This document shows positions 44,147 to 53,534 of a stretch of 64,000 nucleotides of DNA, in pieces. The translations under genes were made by a program, and so were the position numbers. Each line of letters starts with the position of its first letter. Positions within the stretch are counted from its first letter, which is position 1. This DNA comes from JBLMZW01 sp050259035 (lineage in GTDB: Bacteria > Bacillota > Syntrophomonadia > Syntrophomonadales > DTU052). Under the pieces are notes generated by a model. The model was not told where the DNA came from and searched no databases. It saw only the letters and a program-made list of their open reading frames with translations. Where the stretch lies: positions 1 to 64,000 of the forward strand of contig JBLMZW010000158.1 of NCBI GenBank assembly GCA_050259035.1. The letters are read 5' to 3'.

Positions 44147-45637
44147 ATGAGAAGATATTACTTTGGGATTATGTTTATTATTATCGGATTGTTTTGCCTG
44201 GCAGGGGTTAAGCCTGCTCAGGCGTTTACCGGATATGAGTTGGGTGTTACTGACTCCAAGGAATACCGGGAGGTGGTCTTCCTGGGTGGTTCACCCTCCG
44301 TGTTTACGGGCACTGTTAAGGAAACAACCAAGACCAAAGGAGATATTGTTCAAACCAGTCTGACCTATAAGATGGAGGACCCCACCAGCAAGGGGAAGTT
44401 AAGCCGAACAGCCCGGCTGGAGAGTAAAATAACCCGAAGCGGTACCCAGGAAGTCTACGAAACTACTCTAACTGGCCTAACCGAAACCATTAAGGTCAGT
44501 GACGCCAGCTTAAAGCTTAACAAAGATGATCTGTTTTTTAGCGCCTCCAAAATAGTTGACCATCGATCAGTTATTGATTTTTACACTGAAAACTGGCATT
44601 TTAAAAAGGTTTATGAGGCTGGTAAATCCGGCACTGGGGGGCTTCTGGTATATGAAGCGTGGGGAACCAGGGAGGGTTATGACAGCGCCTGGGGTAAAGG
44701 AAGCACCGCCAATGTGACAGCCCAGGTGACGAGTTTACCCAATGCTACGGGTTCCGCTGATTGGGAAGGAACTATTGAAGCTGCTATGGTTGACAGTGTT
44801 AGCCGCGGCCTGACGTATGCCCAGAGCAAAACCTCCTTAAAGAGTTTCGGGGGCACTTATACTGATCAAAGTGTTACCGAGGAAGCCTTACGGATAAATT
44901 ACGACTTTCCTTCCAGTATCAGCCCGAAAGTAGTTCAGGACTTCAGGAATCGAGGAACTTTGCCGATTTCAATGAAGAGCCCGCCGACGAAGAAGATGCT
45001 TTTTGCCAAGGACTTCCGGGATGTTCGGGGGCATTGGGCTCAGAAAGATATCGAGATTGTATGCGGGTTAGGGGCCTTTAACTGTAAGGGCAACTTGTTC
45101 GGACCAGGAAATGCCGCCACCCGAAGGGATATTGCTCAGGCATTATCGGCGGTGTGTAACCTGGTCAAGACAGATCAGACTAAAACAACCAGCAGCAAAA
45201 AGGCTGTGGTTGAAGAGCCATATTTCGTTGATATAGGGCCGAGCGATCCTGATTTTAAAGCTATTCAGGAGAATTATCGGCGGGGCATTATGCAGGGAAC
45301 CAGCGAAAGTTTGTTTAGACCTAACAAAACAGTTACCCGGGCCGAGGCGGCGACTGTTCTAATAAATGCCCTGGGTTTAAGTCGGCTGGCGCCCCAGCCG
45401 GAATATAAAACCGTTTTCTATGATGATCAGGAGATACCGTTCTGGGCCAAGGACTCGGTCTATGTCGTGGCCGAACTCGGTCTGATGGAGGGAGACGGCG
45501 GCTTTTTCCGGCCTAATGACAAAATGAGCAGAGCCGAGTTGGCCTGCCTGTTAAATAACTTCAGAACTTACCTGAATGAGGGTTTCAAGAAAGACTATGC
45601 GGAACACGGTTACGCATTCAGTCCGTCAGCGAATTAG
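44147..45637 (+). CDS. S-layer homology (SLH) domain protein, C-terminal SLH
   Basis: A 496-residue exported protein with a signal peptide (cleavage near AQA-F, residue 26), a central unknown region (about 30-280) and three C-terminal SLH repeats (about 285-480: DVRGHWAQKDIEIVCGLG, IQENYRRGIMQGTSESLFRP and AKDSVYVVAELGLMEGDGG). The order of anchor and variable part is the reverse of the preceding protein. The ATG at 44147 follows GAAGGAG. Its TAG overlaps the stop of a convergent gene by three shared bases. It is the last gene of the surface operon. Confidence 0.88.
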   Translation: MRRYYFGIMFIIIGLFCLAGVKPAQAFTGYELGVTDSKEYREVVFLGGSPSVFTGTVKETTKTKGDIVQTSLTYKMEDPTSKGKLSRTARLESKITRSGTQEVYETTLTGLTETIKVSDASLKLNKDDLFFSASKIVDHRSVIDFYTENWHFKKVYEAGKSGTGGLLVYEAWGTREGYDSAWGKGSTANVTAQVTSLPNATGSADWEGTIEAAMVDSVSRGLTYAQSKTSLKSFGGTYTDQSVTEEALRINYDFPSSISPKVVQDFRNRGTLPISMKSPPTKKMLFAKDFRDVRGHWAQKDIEIVCGLGAFNCKGNLFGPGNAATRRDIAQALSAVCNLVKTDQTKTTSSKKAVVEEPYFVDIGPSDPDFKAIQENYRRGIMQGTSESLFRPNKTVTRAEAATVLINALGLSRLAPQPEYKTVFYDDQEIPFWAKDSVYVVAELGLMEGDGGFFRPNDKMSRAELACLLNNFRTYLNEGFKKDYAEHGYAFSPSAN

Positions 45638-45987
45638 TTAATATAGTCTGCATACTTGCTAATTATCGAACGAGCCAGGTCCGCATCAGTCGAAGGAATT
45701 ATGGATGTTACCATGTAATCGCATCCGTCGGATGGAAATGTGGGGGATAGCATTCCCGCTGATTGACGCGGTCCCCAGGCAACGTTGGCTGCCGGATTGT
45801 AAGGGTATTGATTGACTGTGTATCCGCCCGGGTAATCGGAATATTCATTGTAGAGCCCGGAACGGGAAACCGTATCGATTTGAACCCCATCAAAACCGGC
45901 CTTATGCAGTTCTTGTACTGCCTCCATAGCCTGGGCATAAGACCGATAGTAAGATAAGATAGCTCGTTCTCCCTTTGGTAATTGCAT
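45634..45987 (-). CDS. Hypothetical protein, 117 aa
   Basis: I do not recognise this protein. It starts MQLPKGERAILSYYRSYAQ and has a central region rich in G, Y, N and P (PGGYTVNQYPYNPAANVAWG). It has no signal peptide. The first third (AMEAVQELHKAGFDGVQID) resembles the alpha-beta unit of small ferredoxin-like folds in stress proteins, which is only a suggestion. The ATG follows GAAGGGAAG. It converges on and overlaps the SLH gene end by four bases. The 45988-46099 gap upstream holds its promoter and that of argS. Confidence 0.7.
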   Translation of the reverse strand: MQLPKGERAILSYYRSYAQAMEAVQELHKAGFDGVQIDTVSRSGLYNEYSDYPGGYTVNQYPYNPAANVAWGPRQSAGMLSPTFPSDGCDYMVTSIIPSTDADLARSIISKYADYIN

Positions 45988-46099
45988 CTTACGCTTCCCT
46001 TCTTTATAATTTATACCGTGTTGGTATGCAATAATTTACCCACAATAGTCATAAATAAAACATTCATTAAGGCTCCCGGCTTAGAAGGAAGGTTGCATC

Positions 46100-47782
46100 T
46101 TGAACTTTATTGCAGAGATAAAACAGGAAATAAAAAATAAGATTAATAGTGCTCTGGAGGGATTACAGAAAAAAGGAGAACTGCCTCCCTTAGAGATACC
46201 GGATTATGTTTTAGAAGTTCCCCGGGAAGCAAATCATGGGGATTTTGCCGCCAACGTAGCTATGCTGTTGGCCAGGCAGGCCAGAATGGCACCAAGAAAA
46301 ATAGCAGAATTAATTGTAGCTGAAATTGAATTACCCCCTTTACTGGTTGAACGAGTTGAAGTAGCAGGCGCGGGATTTATAAACTTCTACTTAAAAAATG
46401 ATTGGCTGTTCAAAGTACCGGCTGAAATTCTGCGTTTAGGGAAAGATTATGGCCGGGAATTAAAAAAGAATAATCATAAAATCCAGGTGGAGTTTGTTAG
46501 CGCTAATCCTACCGGAGATTTACACATGGGAAACGCGCGCGGTGGAGCCATCGGGGATAGCCTGGCAAATATTTTAGACGCGGCCGGTAATATTGTAGAA
46601 AAGGAATACTATATTAACGATGCCGGTAACCAGATAGATTTATTTGCTGCATCTCTGGAAGCGCGTTATCTGGAACTTTTAGAGCTGCCGTTTGAATTTC
46701 CGGAGGGAGGGTATGCCGGTCATGATGTAGTTGAAACCGCGGTCGAGGCTTTAGCGGAGTTCGATCATGATCTGGTGGATCTCAGCGTATCGGATCGCAG
46801 AGATAAACTGGTCAGGTTTGCTCTTAAAAATAGAGTTGATTATATTAATAAAACACTACGAAGGTTTGGTATAGAATACGACGTCTGGTTTAATGAAAGC
46901 AGTCTGCATTCCTCTGGCGAAGTAATGCGAGTCATAGATGACTTAGAGAGTAAAGGGTATATTTACGAGAAAGAAGGGGCTAAATGGTTTAAGACCACCC
47001 TTTTTGGTGACGAGAAAGATGAAGTTGTAATAAGGAATAACGGAGTTCCAACTTATTTCGCCGCCGATATTGCCTATCATAAAAATAAGTTTGAACGGGG
47101 TTTTGATACCGTAATTAACATCTGGGGAGCTGATCACCATGGTCATGTAGCCCGGATGAAAGGTGCAATAGAAGCACTGGATTATAATTCAGAAGCCCTG
47201 GAAGTTATACTCATGCAATTGGTTAGACTATACCGGGATGGGGAAATAGTAAGGATGTCAAAGAGAACGGGAACCCTGGTTACTTTAGATGAACTCCTGG
47301 ACGAGGTGGGAAAGGACGCTGCCCGATTTTCTTTCGTAATGCGCAGCCCGGATAGTCATTTAGAATTTGACATGGACCTGGCCCGAAAAGAGAGTCAGGA
47401 AAATCCGGTATATTACGCGCAGTATGCCCATGCCCGTATCTGCAGTATATTACGTCAGGCAGAAAGTCAGGGCATAGAATTTCCCGACGTTGAAACGGTA
47501 GATTTTTCGGTTCTTAAAGAAGAGGAGGAACTTGCCCTGTTACGCTCTCTGGCTGACTTTCCAGAGGAGATTCAAATAGCTGCCCGAACCCGGGCTCCAC
47601 AAAGAATTCCCCACTACATCACGGAGTTGGCCGGGCTTTTACATGGTTTCTACTTCCATCACCGGGTCTTAAATGTAGAGCCCGAATTCAGGGACTCACG
47701 TCTGGCCTTAATGAAAGCAGTTGGGATTACTTTGGCCAACGCATTGGCCTTAATAGGTGTTTCCGCACCAGAACGTATGTAA
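46100..47782 (+). CDS. argS: Arginyl-tRNA synthetase
   Basis: A 560-residue class I synthetase. The HIGH-like motif is SANPTGDLHMGNARGG (about residues 134-149), the KMSKS-like motif is RMSKRTG, and an Add1-type N-terminal domain and C-terminal DALR anticodon-binding domain (ending NALALIGVSAPERM) are present. The start is TTG at 46100-46102 with AGGAAGG upstream. It is followed by the delta-like gene with 24 bases between. Confidence 0.97.
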   Translation: MNFIAEIKQEIKNKINSALEGLQKKGELPPLEIPDYVLEVPREANHGDFAANVAMLLARQARMAPRKIAELIVAEIELPPLLVERVEVAGAGFINFYLKNDWLFKVPAEILRLGKDYGRELKKNNHKIQVEFVSANPTGDLHMGNARGGAIGDSLANILDAAGNIVEKEYYINDAGNQIDLFAASLEARYLELLELPFEFPEGGYAGHDVVETAVEALAEFDHDLVDLSVSDRRDKLVRFALKNRVDYINKTLRRFGIEYDVWFNESSLHSSGEVMRVIDDLESKGYIYEKEGAKWFKTTLFGDEKDEVVIRNNGVPTYFAADIAYHKNKFERGFDTVINIWGADHHGHVARMKGAIEALDYNSEALEVILMQLVRLYRDGEIVRMSKRTGTLVTLDELLDEVGKDAARFSFVMRSPDSHLEFDMDLARKESQENPVYYAQYAHARICSILRQAESQGIEFPDVETVDFSVLKEEEELALLRSLADFPEEIQIAARTRAPQRIPHYITELAGLLHGFYFHHRVLNVEPEFRDSRLALMKAVGITLANALALIGVSAPERM

Positions 47783-47806
47783 ATAAAAAATGAAGGGAGG
47801 ACCAGA

Positions 47807-48028
47807 ATGGATCAGGTAATTCAAGGAAAAAAGAGTGAAGCGGACCTGGCTTATGAGATAATTGAGGAGAGGGACGGGCCAGTATACTACCGGGAACTGG
47901 TGGAAGAAATAATTAACCGAATGAATAAACCCAAAAATGCTAAAACCATGGCCTTAATATACACCAGGATTAATATAGACAACCGCCTGGTGCATATGGG
48001 CGAAGGCTACTGGATGTTAAGAAAATAA
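47807..48028 (+). CDS. rpoE: RNA polymerase delta subunit homologue, HARE-HTH domain only
   Basis: A 73-residue protein consisting of the HARE-HTH (winged helix) domain: SEADLAYEIIEERDGPVYY, then the wing VHMGEGYWMLRK. In Bacillus, delta is about 170 residues with a long acidic C-terminal tail that competes with nucleic acid for RNA polymerase; that tail is absent here, and only 11 bases separate the stop from the next gene. The location one gene before pyrG fits delta. It could alternatively be a general HARE-HTH regulator. Confidence 0.8.
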   Translation: MDQVIQGKKSEADLAYEIIEERDGPVYYRELVEEIINRMNKPKNAKTMALIYTRINIDNRLVHMGEGYWMLRK

Positions 48029-48039
48029 AAGGTGATATA

Positions 48040-48669
48040 ATGAAAATATCGTGGCTAGGACATGCCTGTTTTTTAATCGCCGGCGAAAAAGTATGTTTGG
48101 TAACCGATCCATTTGATGAGGAAACCGGGTATAAACCGCTAAGTGTTCACGCCGACATAGTAACAGTCAGTCATCCTCATCATGACCACAACGCCGTGGA
48201 GTTGGTTTTAGGAGATCCTCAGGTAATAAGAACTCCGGGAATTCACCATCTGGATTCAATTGATATAAAGGGGATTGAAGTATACCACGATAAACAGCAG
48301 GGCAAAAGCAGGGGAAAAAATGTGGCTTTTGTAATTAACATTGATGGCTTAACCGTGTGTCACCTGGGTGATCTGGGTCACATCCTGGATAAGGAACAAA
48401 TAGCCGCCATAGGTCCAGTTAACATTCTGCTGGTACCGGTTGGGGGTAATTATACCATTAATGCGACAGAAGCCATGGAAACAATAAAAAAGATTAATCC
48501 ACAGATAACCATTCCTATGCACTACAAAACCCCAGACTGCAATGTAGCAGTAGCCCCGGTTGAAGATTTTATTAAAAACTATGATTCTGTGGTAAAAATC
48601 CCGTTTTTGGAAGTGTCAAGCAACACAATTAATAATATAGAGCCAATTGTTCTCCTGGACTACCAGTAA
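48040..48669 (+). CDS. Metallo-beta-lactamase-fold hydrolase (UPF0173 / YtkL type)
   Basis: A 209-residue protein with the metal-binding HxHxDH motif in SHPHHDHN (near residues 47-54), further ligands in CHLGDLGH and the late histidine IPMHYKT. The family hydrolyses unknown substrates. The ATG is 11 bases after the delta-like gene, so it is probably cotranscribed. The insert between delta and pyrG is not usual in Bacillus. Confidence 0.85.
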   Translation: MKISWLGHACFLIAGEKVCLVTDPFDEETGYKPLSVHADIVTVSHPHHDHNAVELVLGDPQVIRTPGIHHLDSIDIKGIEVYHDKQQGKSRGKNVAFVINIDGLTVCHLGDLGHILDKEQIAAIGPVNILLVPVGGNYTINATEAMETIKKINPQITIPMHYKTPDCNVAVAPVEDFIKNYDSVVKIPFLEVSSNTINNIEPIVLLDYQ

Positions 48670-48745
48670 ACTTAGTAGTATATTTCAATGGGACTGAAAA
48701 ACAAAGAGGCGCGAGAACGGTTTATTTGAAAGCGAGGGACTTGTT

Positions 48746-50341
48746 TTGTCTAAGTTCATATTTGTGACAGGCGGGGTTGTATCATCGTTGGGAAAAGGTA
48801 TAACGTCCGCTTCTCTGGGGCGTCTGCTCAAGAGCCGTGGTCTCAAAGTCGCAATGCAAAAATTTGATCCCTACATTAATGTCGACCCCGGGACAATGAG
48901 CCCTTACCAGCACGGAGAAGTTTTCGTTACTGAAGACGGAGCCGAGACCGACCTTGATGTAGGTCATTACGAAAGATTTGTCGATGTGAACCTCCTCCGA
49001 TACGCCAACGTAACTACCGGGCAGGTTTATAAAAATGTCCTTGACAAGGAGCGGCGCGGAGACTACCTGGGACAGACGGTTCAGGTTATACCCCACATCA
49101 CTAACGAGATTAAGTACCGCATAACCCAAATAACCAAACATATTAACGTAGATGTAGTTATAACCGAAATAGGCGGAACAGTTGGAGACATAGAATCCCT
49201 TCCCTTTCTAGAGGCAATTCGCCAGTTAAAAAGTGAGTTAGGCAAAGAAAACGTTCTCTACCTGCATGTTACCCTTATCCCTTTCATTAAAGCCGCCGGG
49301 GAGCTAAAAACAAAACCCAGTCAACATAGTGTAAAAGAACTAAGAAGTATAGGGATTAACCCTGATATTCTGGTATGTCGCACCGAAAAAGAACTATCTC
49401 AGGACATGAAAGCCAAACTGGCCCTCTTCTGCGACGTTGAACAGGAGGCTGTCATTCAATGCATGGACGCCAAGTCCATTTATGAAGTTCCATTAATGCT
49501 GGCAGAAGAAGGTCTGGATAAAATTGTTATCAAAATGTTAGGCCTGGAATGCGGCGACGATGATCTGATCGAGTGGCGGGAAATGGTGCAAAAAATAAAC
49601 AATCCCAAGGGAAAAGTGAGAATCGCCCTGGTCGGAAAGTATGTACAATTGCCTGATGCCTATTTAAGTATGGTTGAATCACTTCACCATGCCGGTATAC
49701 ACCACCAGCGTACGGTAGAAATTAAATGGGTTTACGCCGAAGAGGTTGAAAAGATAGGCACCGATATTCTAAAGGATGTCGATGGCATTCTTTTAGCTTA
49801 CGGTTTTGGGGAACGCGGTGTGGAAGGAAAGATTAAAACCGCACAATATGCCCGGGAAAACAAAATTCCCTATTTTGGCATCTGCCTTGGAATGCAGTGC
49901 GCGGTAATAGAATTTGCCCGCAATGTTTGTGGAATGACAGATGCAGACAGTTCAGAATTTAACCTGCAGACCCCTTATCCAGTGATTGACTTTTTACCTG
50001 AGCAAGTAAACATTGAAAACAAGGGCGGAACCATGAGACTGGGTGGGTACCCCTGCCGGTTAAAACCTGGTACCAAAGCAATGCAGGCCTATCAGCAGGA
50101 AGAAATTGTAGAGAGACATAGACACCGGTATGAATTTAACAATGAATACCGTCAGCAGCTGATAGACTGTGGTTTAGTCATTAGCGGCACTTCTCCAGAT
50201 GAAAAACTGGTTGAAATTATTGAAGTAGAAGACCACCCCTGGTTTGTTGCCTGTCAATTTCACCCCGAATTTAAGTCCCGGCCTAACAGACCGCATCCAC
50301 TTTTCCGAGATTTTATCGGAGCTGCAATAAATCAAGCATAA
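48746..50341 (+). CDS. pyrG: CTP synthase
   Basis: CTP synthase aminates UTP using glutamine. The 531-residue enzyme has the N-terminal synthetase domain (FVTGGVVSSLGKGITSASLG, DPYINVDPGTMSPYQHGEV) and the C-terminal class I glutaminase with the nucleophile in FGICLGMQCAVIEFARN and the catalytic HPEF. The start is TTG at 48746-48748 with GAGGG eight bases upstream. It is followed by a strong terminator. CTP supply also feeds ParB and Noc switching. Confidence 0.97.
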   Translation: MSKFIFVTGGVVSSLGKGITSASLGRLLKSRGLKVAMQKFDPYINVDPGTMSPYQHGEVFVTEDGAETDLDVGHYERFVDVNLLRYANVTTGQVYKNVLDKERRGDYLGQTVQVIPHITNEIKYRITQITKHINVDVVITEIGGTVGDIESLPFLEAIRQLKSELGKENVLYLHVTLIPFIKAAGELKTKPSQHSVKELRSIGINPDILVCRTEKELSQDMKAKLALFCDVEQEAVIQCMDAKSIYEVPLMLAEEGLDKIVIKMLGLECGDDDLIEWREMVQKINNPKGKVRIALVGKYVQLPDAYLSMVESLHHAGIHHQRTVEIKWVYAEEVEKIGTDILKDVDGILLAYGFGERGVEGKIKTAQYARENKIPYFGICLGMQCAVIEFARNVCGMTDADSSEFNLQTPYPVIDFLPEQVNIENKGGTMRLGGYPCRLKPGTKAMQAYQQEEIVERHRHRYEFNNEYRQQLIDCGLVISGTSPDEKLVEIIEVEDHPWFVACQFHPEFKSRPNRPHPLFRDFIGAAINQA

Positions 50342-50347
50342 ATAAAA

Positions 50348-50382
50348 AAGTCCCGGGTTTCGAAAAACAAAACCCGGGACTT
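50348..50382. terminator. Bidirectional terminator between pyrG and acyl-CoA dehydrogenase
   Basis: A 13-bp perfect stem (AAGTCCCGGGTTT with its complement at 50370-50382) with A and T runs outside serves two convergent genes. Confidence 0.9.
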
Positions 50383-50394
50383 AATATTTTAAGC

Positions 50395-51537
50395 TTACAA
50401 TCCCTTAAATATATTGTTGGCAATAACCATGCGTTGAATCTGGCTGGTACCCTCGTATATCTGCATGATTTTAGCATCCCGCATGTATTTCTCTACTGGA
50501 TAGTCTTTGGTGAACCCATAGCCGCCCAAAACCTGTACCGCGTCTACAGCGACCTTCATGGCCATATCCCCGGCATAGGCCTTGGCAATAGATGCTGCTT
50601 GAGAATAGGGAAGCCCGGCTTCCTTAAGCCAGCACGATTTATGAACCAGCAGGCGCGCGGCTTCAATCTGCATCAGCATATCCGCCAACATGAATTGAAT
50701 AGCTTGAAAAGCTGCAATGGGCTTTCCGAATTGTACCCGCTGCTGGGCATAGTCTTTAGCGTAGTCATAAGCCGCCTGGGCGACACCAATAGCCATAGCC
50801 CCTACCATGGGGCGGGACAAGTCCAGGGTTTTCATGGCTATAGAAAACCCCTCACCCTCTTTTCCTAACAGATTATCTTTATGTACCCTGACATTATCGA
50901 ATATTACTTCGTTGGTTACTGACGTTCTGATTCCCATTTTATGTTCTTTTTTGCCGATGCCGACGCCTTCGAGGTTACGGTCGACCATGAAGGCACACAT
51001 CCCTTTATACTTTAAACTGCGGTCCATGGTGACGAAAACCACAAATACATCGGCAATGCCGGCGTTAGTTATGAAACATTTAGTACCATTCAATATGTAG
51101 TAATCCCCGTCAGCTTTACAGGTTGTTGCCAGACCAGATACATCTGATCCCGCACCGGGCTCGGTAAGGCAAAAAGCGGCGATTTTACGTTCGTTAAGCA
51201 GGCCAAAGAATCTTTCCTTTTGTTCATGAGTTCCGGCTACCAGGACAGGATCAGCTGCCAGGCCGGTATTACCCAGGACGGTAGTAGCTATCCCGGCATC
51301 ACCCCGGGCCAGCTCCTCAAAAACCAGAGCCTGAGCTATGTAATCGGCTCCGGGGCCGCCATATTCCGCGGGAACCCCAATGGTCAACAGACCGGTGTCA
51401 TACAACTTATCCAGAATAAAAATTGGGAACTCATCTTTCTCATCGTATTCTTGTGCAATGGGAGCAAGTTCATTTTCAGCGAATTTTCGAGCCATCCTTC
51501 TTATGGATTCCTGTTCATCGGTATAACCAAAATTCAC
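50395..51537 (-). CDS. Acyl-CoA dehydrogenase (short/medium chain type)
   Basis: A 380-residue FAD enzyme oxidising acyl-CoA to enoyl-CoA. Motifs are FCLTEPGAGSDVSG and ITNAG (FAD/substrate region), QVLGGYGFTKDYPVEKYMRDAK and the catalytic glutamate (about E362) in IYEGTSQIQR. The GTG at 51535-51537 is preferred because GGGGGGATT lies close upstream and it gives the usual length; the ATG 11 codons earlier lacks a ribosome site. With the neighbouring genes it belongs to beta-oxidation, possibly butyryl-CoA oxidation in a syntrophic organism (inference). Electron acceptor is not visible here. Confidence 0.92.
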   Translation of the reverse strand: MNFGYTDEQESIRRMARKFAENELAPIAQEYDEKDEFPIFILDKLYDTGLLTIGVPAEYGGPGADYIAQALVFEELARGDAGIATTVLGNTGLAADPVLVAGTHEQKERFFGLLNERKIAAFCLTEPGAGSDVSGLATTCKADGDYYILNGTKCFITNAGIADVFVVFVTMDRSLKYKGMCAFMVDRNLEGVGIGKKEHKMGIRTSVTNEVIFDNVRVHKDNLLGKEGEGFSIAMKTLDLSRPMVGAMAIGVAQAAYDYAKDYAQQRVQFGKPIAAFQAIQFMLADMLMQIEAARLLVHKSCWLKEAGLPYSQAASIAKAYAGDMAMKVAVDAVQVLGGYGFTKDYPVEKYMRDAKIMQIYEGTSQIQRMVIANNIFKGL

Positions 51538-51586
51538 TTCAATCCCCCCCAAATAGATAGATTTTTTCATTCCGATTTAAATATTT

Positions 51587-51614
51587 TACCGGGGCACCTT
51601 CTGGTGCCCCGGTA
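51587..51614. terminator. Strong hairpin between the two acyl-CoA dehydrogenase genes
   Basis: TTACCGGGGCACC-type stem of 12 bp (51587-51598 with 51603-51614) with a TTCT loop. On the minus strand it is followed by the weak tail AAATATTT. It may reduce read-through into the second gene. Confidence 0.7.
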
Positions 51615-51652
51615 GATTCTCTTTATTTAGTCTATAAGAGAATACCCGAAGA

Positions 51653-53476
51653 CTAGAGAGCTTCCTCGGGAATCTCGAGAGCAGTTGTATCTCCGATTTC
51701 CATGACCTTCTTGATGCCAAAGATCTGCGGAACCATGTTCCTTACATAAAAACGGGCGCTGGCAATCTTGCCTTTGTAGAAGTTGGCGTCAAAATGGGAA
51801 TCACCCAGCTCAGCCAGTTTCTTAGCGGCGACCAGAGCCTGATCGGTGATAAGCATACCGCAGTACAGCATAGCAGTTGCATGCAGAATGCGGGTTGCGA
51901 AGGTCGGGCCCATCTGTACTTTGCCGTCAGCTTTGAAGCTGGCTAGCATTTCCCGGATGTCCTGATACTCATTGTATGCATCGGCCATGATCTTAAACTC
52001 GGTTTCAAATGCAGCATCTTTCTTGGTATCGATGAATTCCTTGATCTCGCCCAGCCATTTCTGGAACGGTGCGCCGCCCTTCATAGACATCTTGCGGCCG
52101 GTCAGGTCATTGGCCTGGATATAGTTGGTTCCTTCCCAGATGCAGTAGATATGGCAGTCGCGGTTCAGTTCAGCAACCGGATACTCTTCGATGAAGCCGT
52201 ATCCGCCGTGGCACTGGATGGCCTCTACAGTCATCTGGCGGGCCATATCGGAGGTATAGGCTTTACACAGCGGGTTGTTTATCATGAACATATCGTCGGC
52301 GTATTCACGCTCCGCCGGATCGCCGGAATCGTGGGACATGTCAATGTACCAGAAGGTCTTGTAAAGCAGGGCGCGGGTAGCTTCCATAACGGATTTCTGG
52401 AGCAGCAGCATGCGGCGGATATCCTCATGCTCGATGATCCGTACTTTCGGTCCCTTAGGATCAGTGGTCTTGGTGCCCTGAACCCTTTCCTTAGTGTAGG
52501 CAAGTGCTGAATAGTACGCCTGGCTCATTATGCCCAGGGAAAACAGACCGGTGTTGATACGCTCTTCGTTCATCATCTGGAACATCTGAGCCATACCTTT
52601 GCCTTTGCCGTCTACCGGAGTATCACCGATCAGATAGCCATAGCAGTTGTTGTTTTCGCCGAAGGCCAGAGAGCAGGTTGGGGACCCTTTGATACCCATT
52701 TTATGCTCGATGCCGCTGGTGGCAACATCGTTGTACTCACCGAGTGAACCGTCCTCGTTGACCCAGTACTTGGGCACGATGAACAATGAGATACCAGCGG
52801 TGCCCGGCAGTGCGCCTTCTGTGCGGGCCAGCACCAGATGGATAAAGTTGCTGGCGCAGTCGTGGTCGCCAGCGGTTATGAATATCTTTTGTCCCTGTAT
52901 TTTATAGATTCCAGGTCTGTCAGTGGCAAAAGCCTTGGTGGCTACCGCGCCGACGTCAGAGCCCGCGCCGGGCTCGGTCAGACACATGCTGCCACCCCAC
53001 TCACCGGTGAACATCTTGGGCAGGAACAGGTTCTTTTGGAACTCGGAAGCTCTGTGCTGAATCAAGGCTGCAGCACCCTGGGTCAGACACCAGTAGGTAA
53101 CAATGGAGCCGGATGCAGCGGTCTGCATTTCGATAATCGGTGCATTCAGAACGAGCGGAAGATGACCCTCGACTTCGCGGTCAGAAACCTGCGGTCCGAG
53201 CTCGGCTTCCATAACTGTCTTGTATACACTTTTAAAGGAATCCGGGGTGATAACCTTGCCGTCGACGTATTTCAGACCGATTTCATCGGCGTCGCCATTG
53301 GCCGGAGCAATAACATCCCGGCAGATTTTGAATGCAACGTCGAGGAAGGAGTCTATATCATCTTTTGAATAATAATCTTTGTATGCGTCAAAGCTGAAGG
53401 TTTTATCCATATCGAGCCATTCTTTGAGAACAAACTTGGCATCTCTGATCTCATAAACGAAGTTGGTTGAAGACAT
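51653..53476 (-). CDS. Large acyl-CoA dehydrogenase (about 600 aa type)
   Basis: A 607-residue enzyme of the long acyl-CoA dehydrogenase branch with an extra N-terminal and C-terminal region. Motifs are MCLTEPGAGSDVGAVATKAF, QCHGGYGFIEEYPVAELNRD and the catalytic glutamate in CIWEGTNYIQANDL; the C-terminal 130 residues form an additional helical domain. The ATG follows GGGAGGGAAAG. Codon use is noticeably richer in G/C than in neighbours, which suggests high expression or a different history. Substrate chain length cannot be told from sequence alone. Confidence 0.92.
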   Translation of the reverse strand: MSSTNFVYEIRDAKFVLKEWLDMDKTFSFDAYKDYYSKDDIDSFLDVAFKICRDVIAPANGDADEIGLKYVDGKVITPDSFKSVYKTVMEAELGPQVSDREVEGHLPLVLNAPIIEMQTAASGSIVTYWCLTQGAAALIQHRASEFQKNLFLPKMFTGEWGGSMCLTEPGAGSDVGAVATKAFATDRPGIYKIQGQKIFITAGDHDCASNFIHLVLARTEGALPGTAGISLFIVPKYWVNEDGSLGEYNDVATSGIEHKMGIKGSPTCSLAFGENNNCYGYLIGDTPVDGKGKGMAQMFQMMNEERINTGLFSLGIMSQAYYSALAYTKERVQGTKTTDPKGPKVRIIEHEDIRRMLLLQKSVMEATRALLYKTFWYIDMSHDSGDPAEREYADDMFMINNPLCKAYTSDMARQMTVEAIQCHGGYGFIEEYPVAELNRDCHIYCIWEGTNYIQANDLTGRKMSMKGGAPFQKWLGEIKEFIDTKKDAAFETEFKIMADAYNEYQDIREMLASFKADGKVQMGPTFATRILHATAMLYCGMLITDQALVAAKKLAELGDSHFDANFYKGKIASARFYVRNMVPQIFGIKKVMEIGDTTALEIPEEAL

Positions 53477-53534
53477 GAAACTTTCCCTCCCAATAATTAG
53501 TTATAATTCAAACGATTTTCAACAAAATCCTTGA

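Noticed and set aside
48670..48745. pyrG leader as a CTP-sensing attenuator
   Set aside because: I see no terminator hairpin or run of G at a plausible start point in the 76-base gap.
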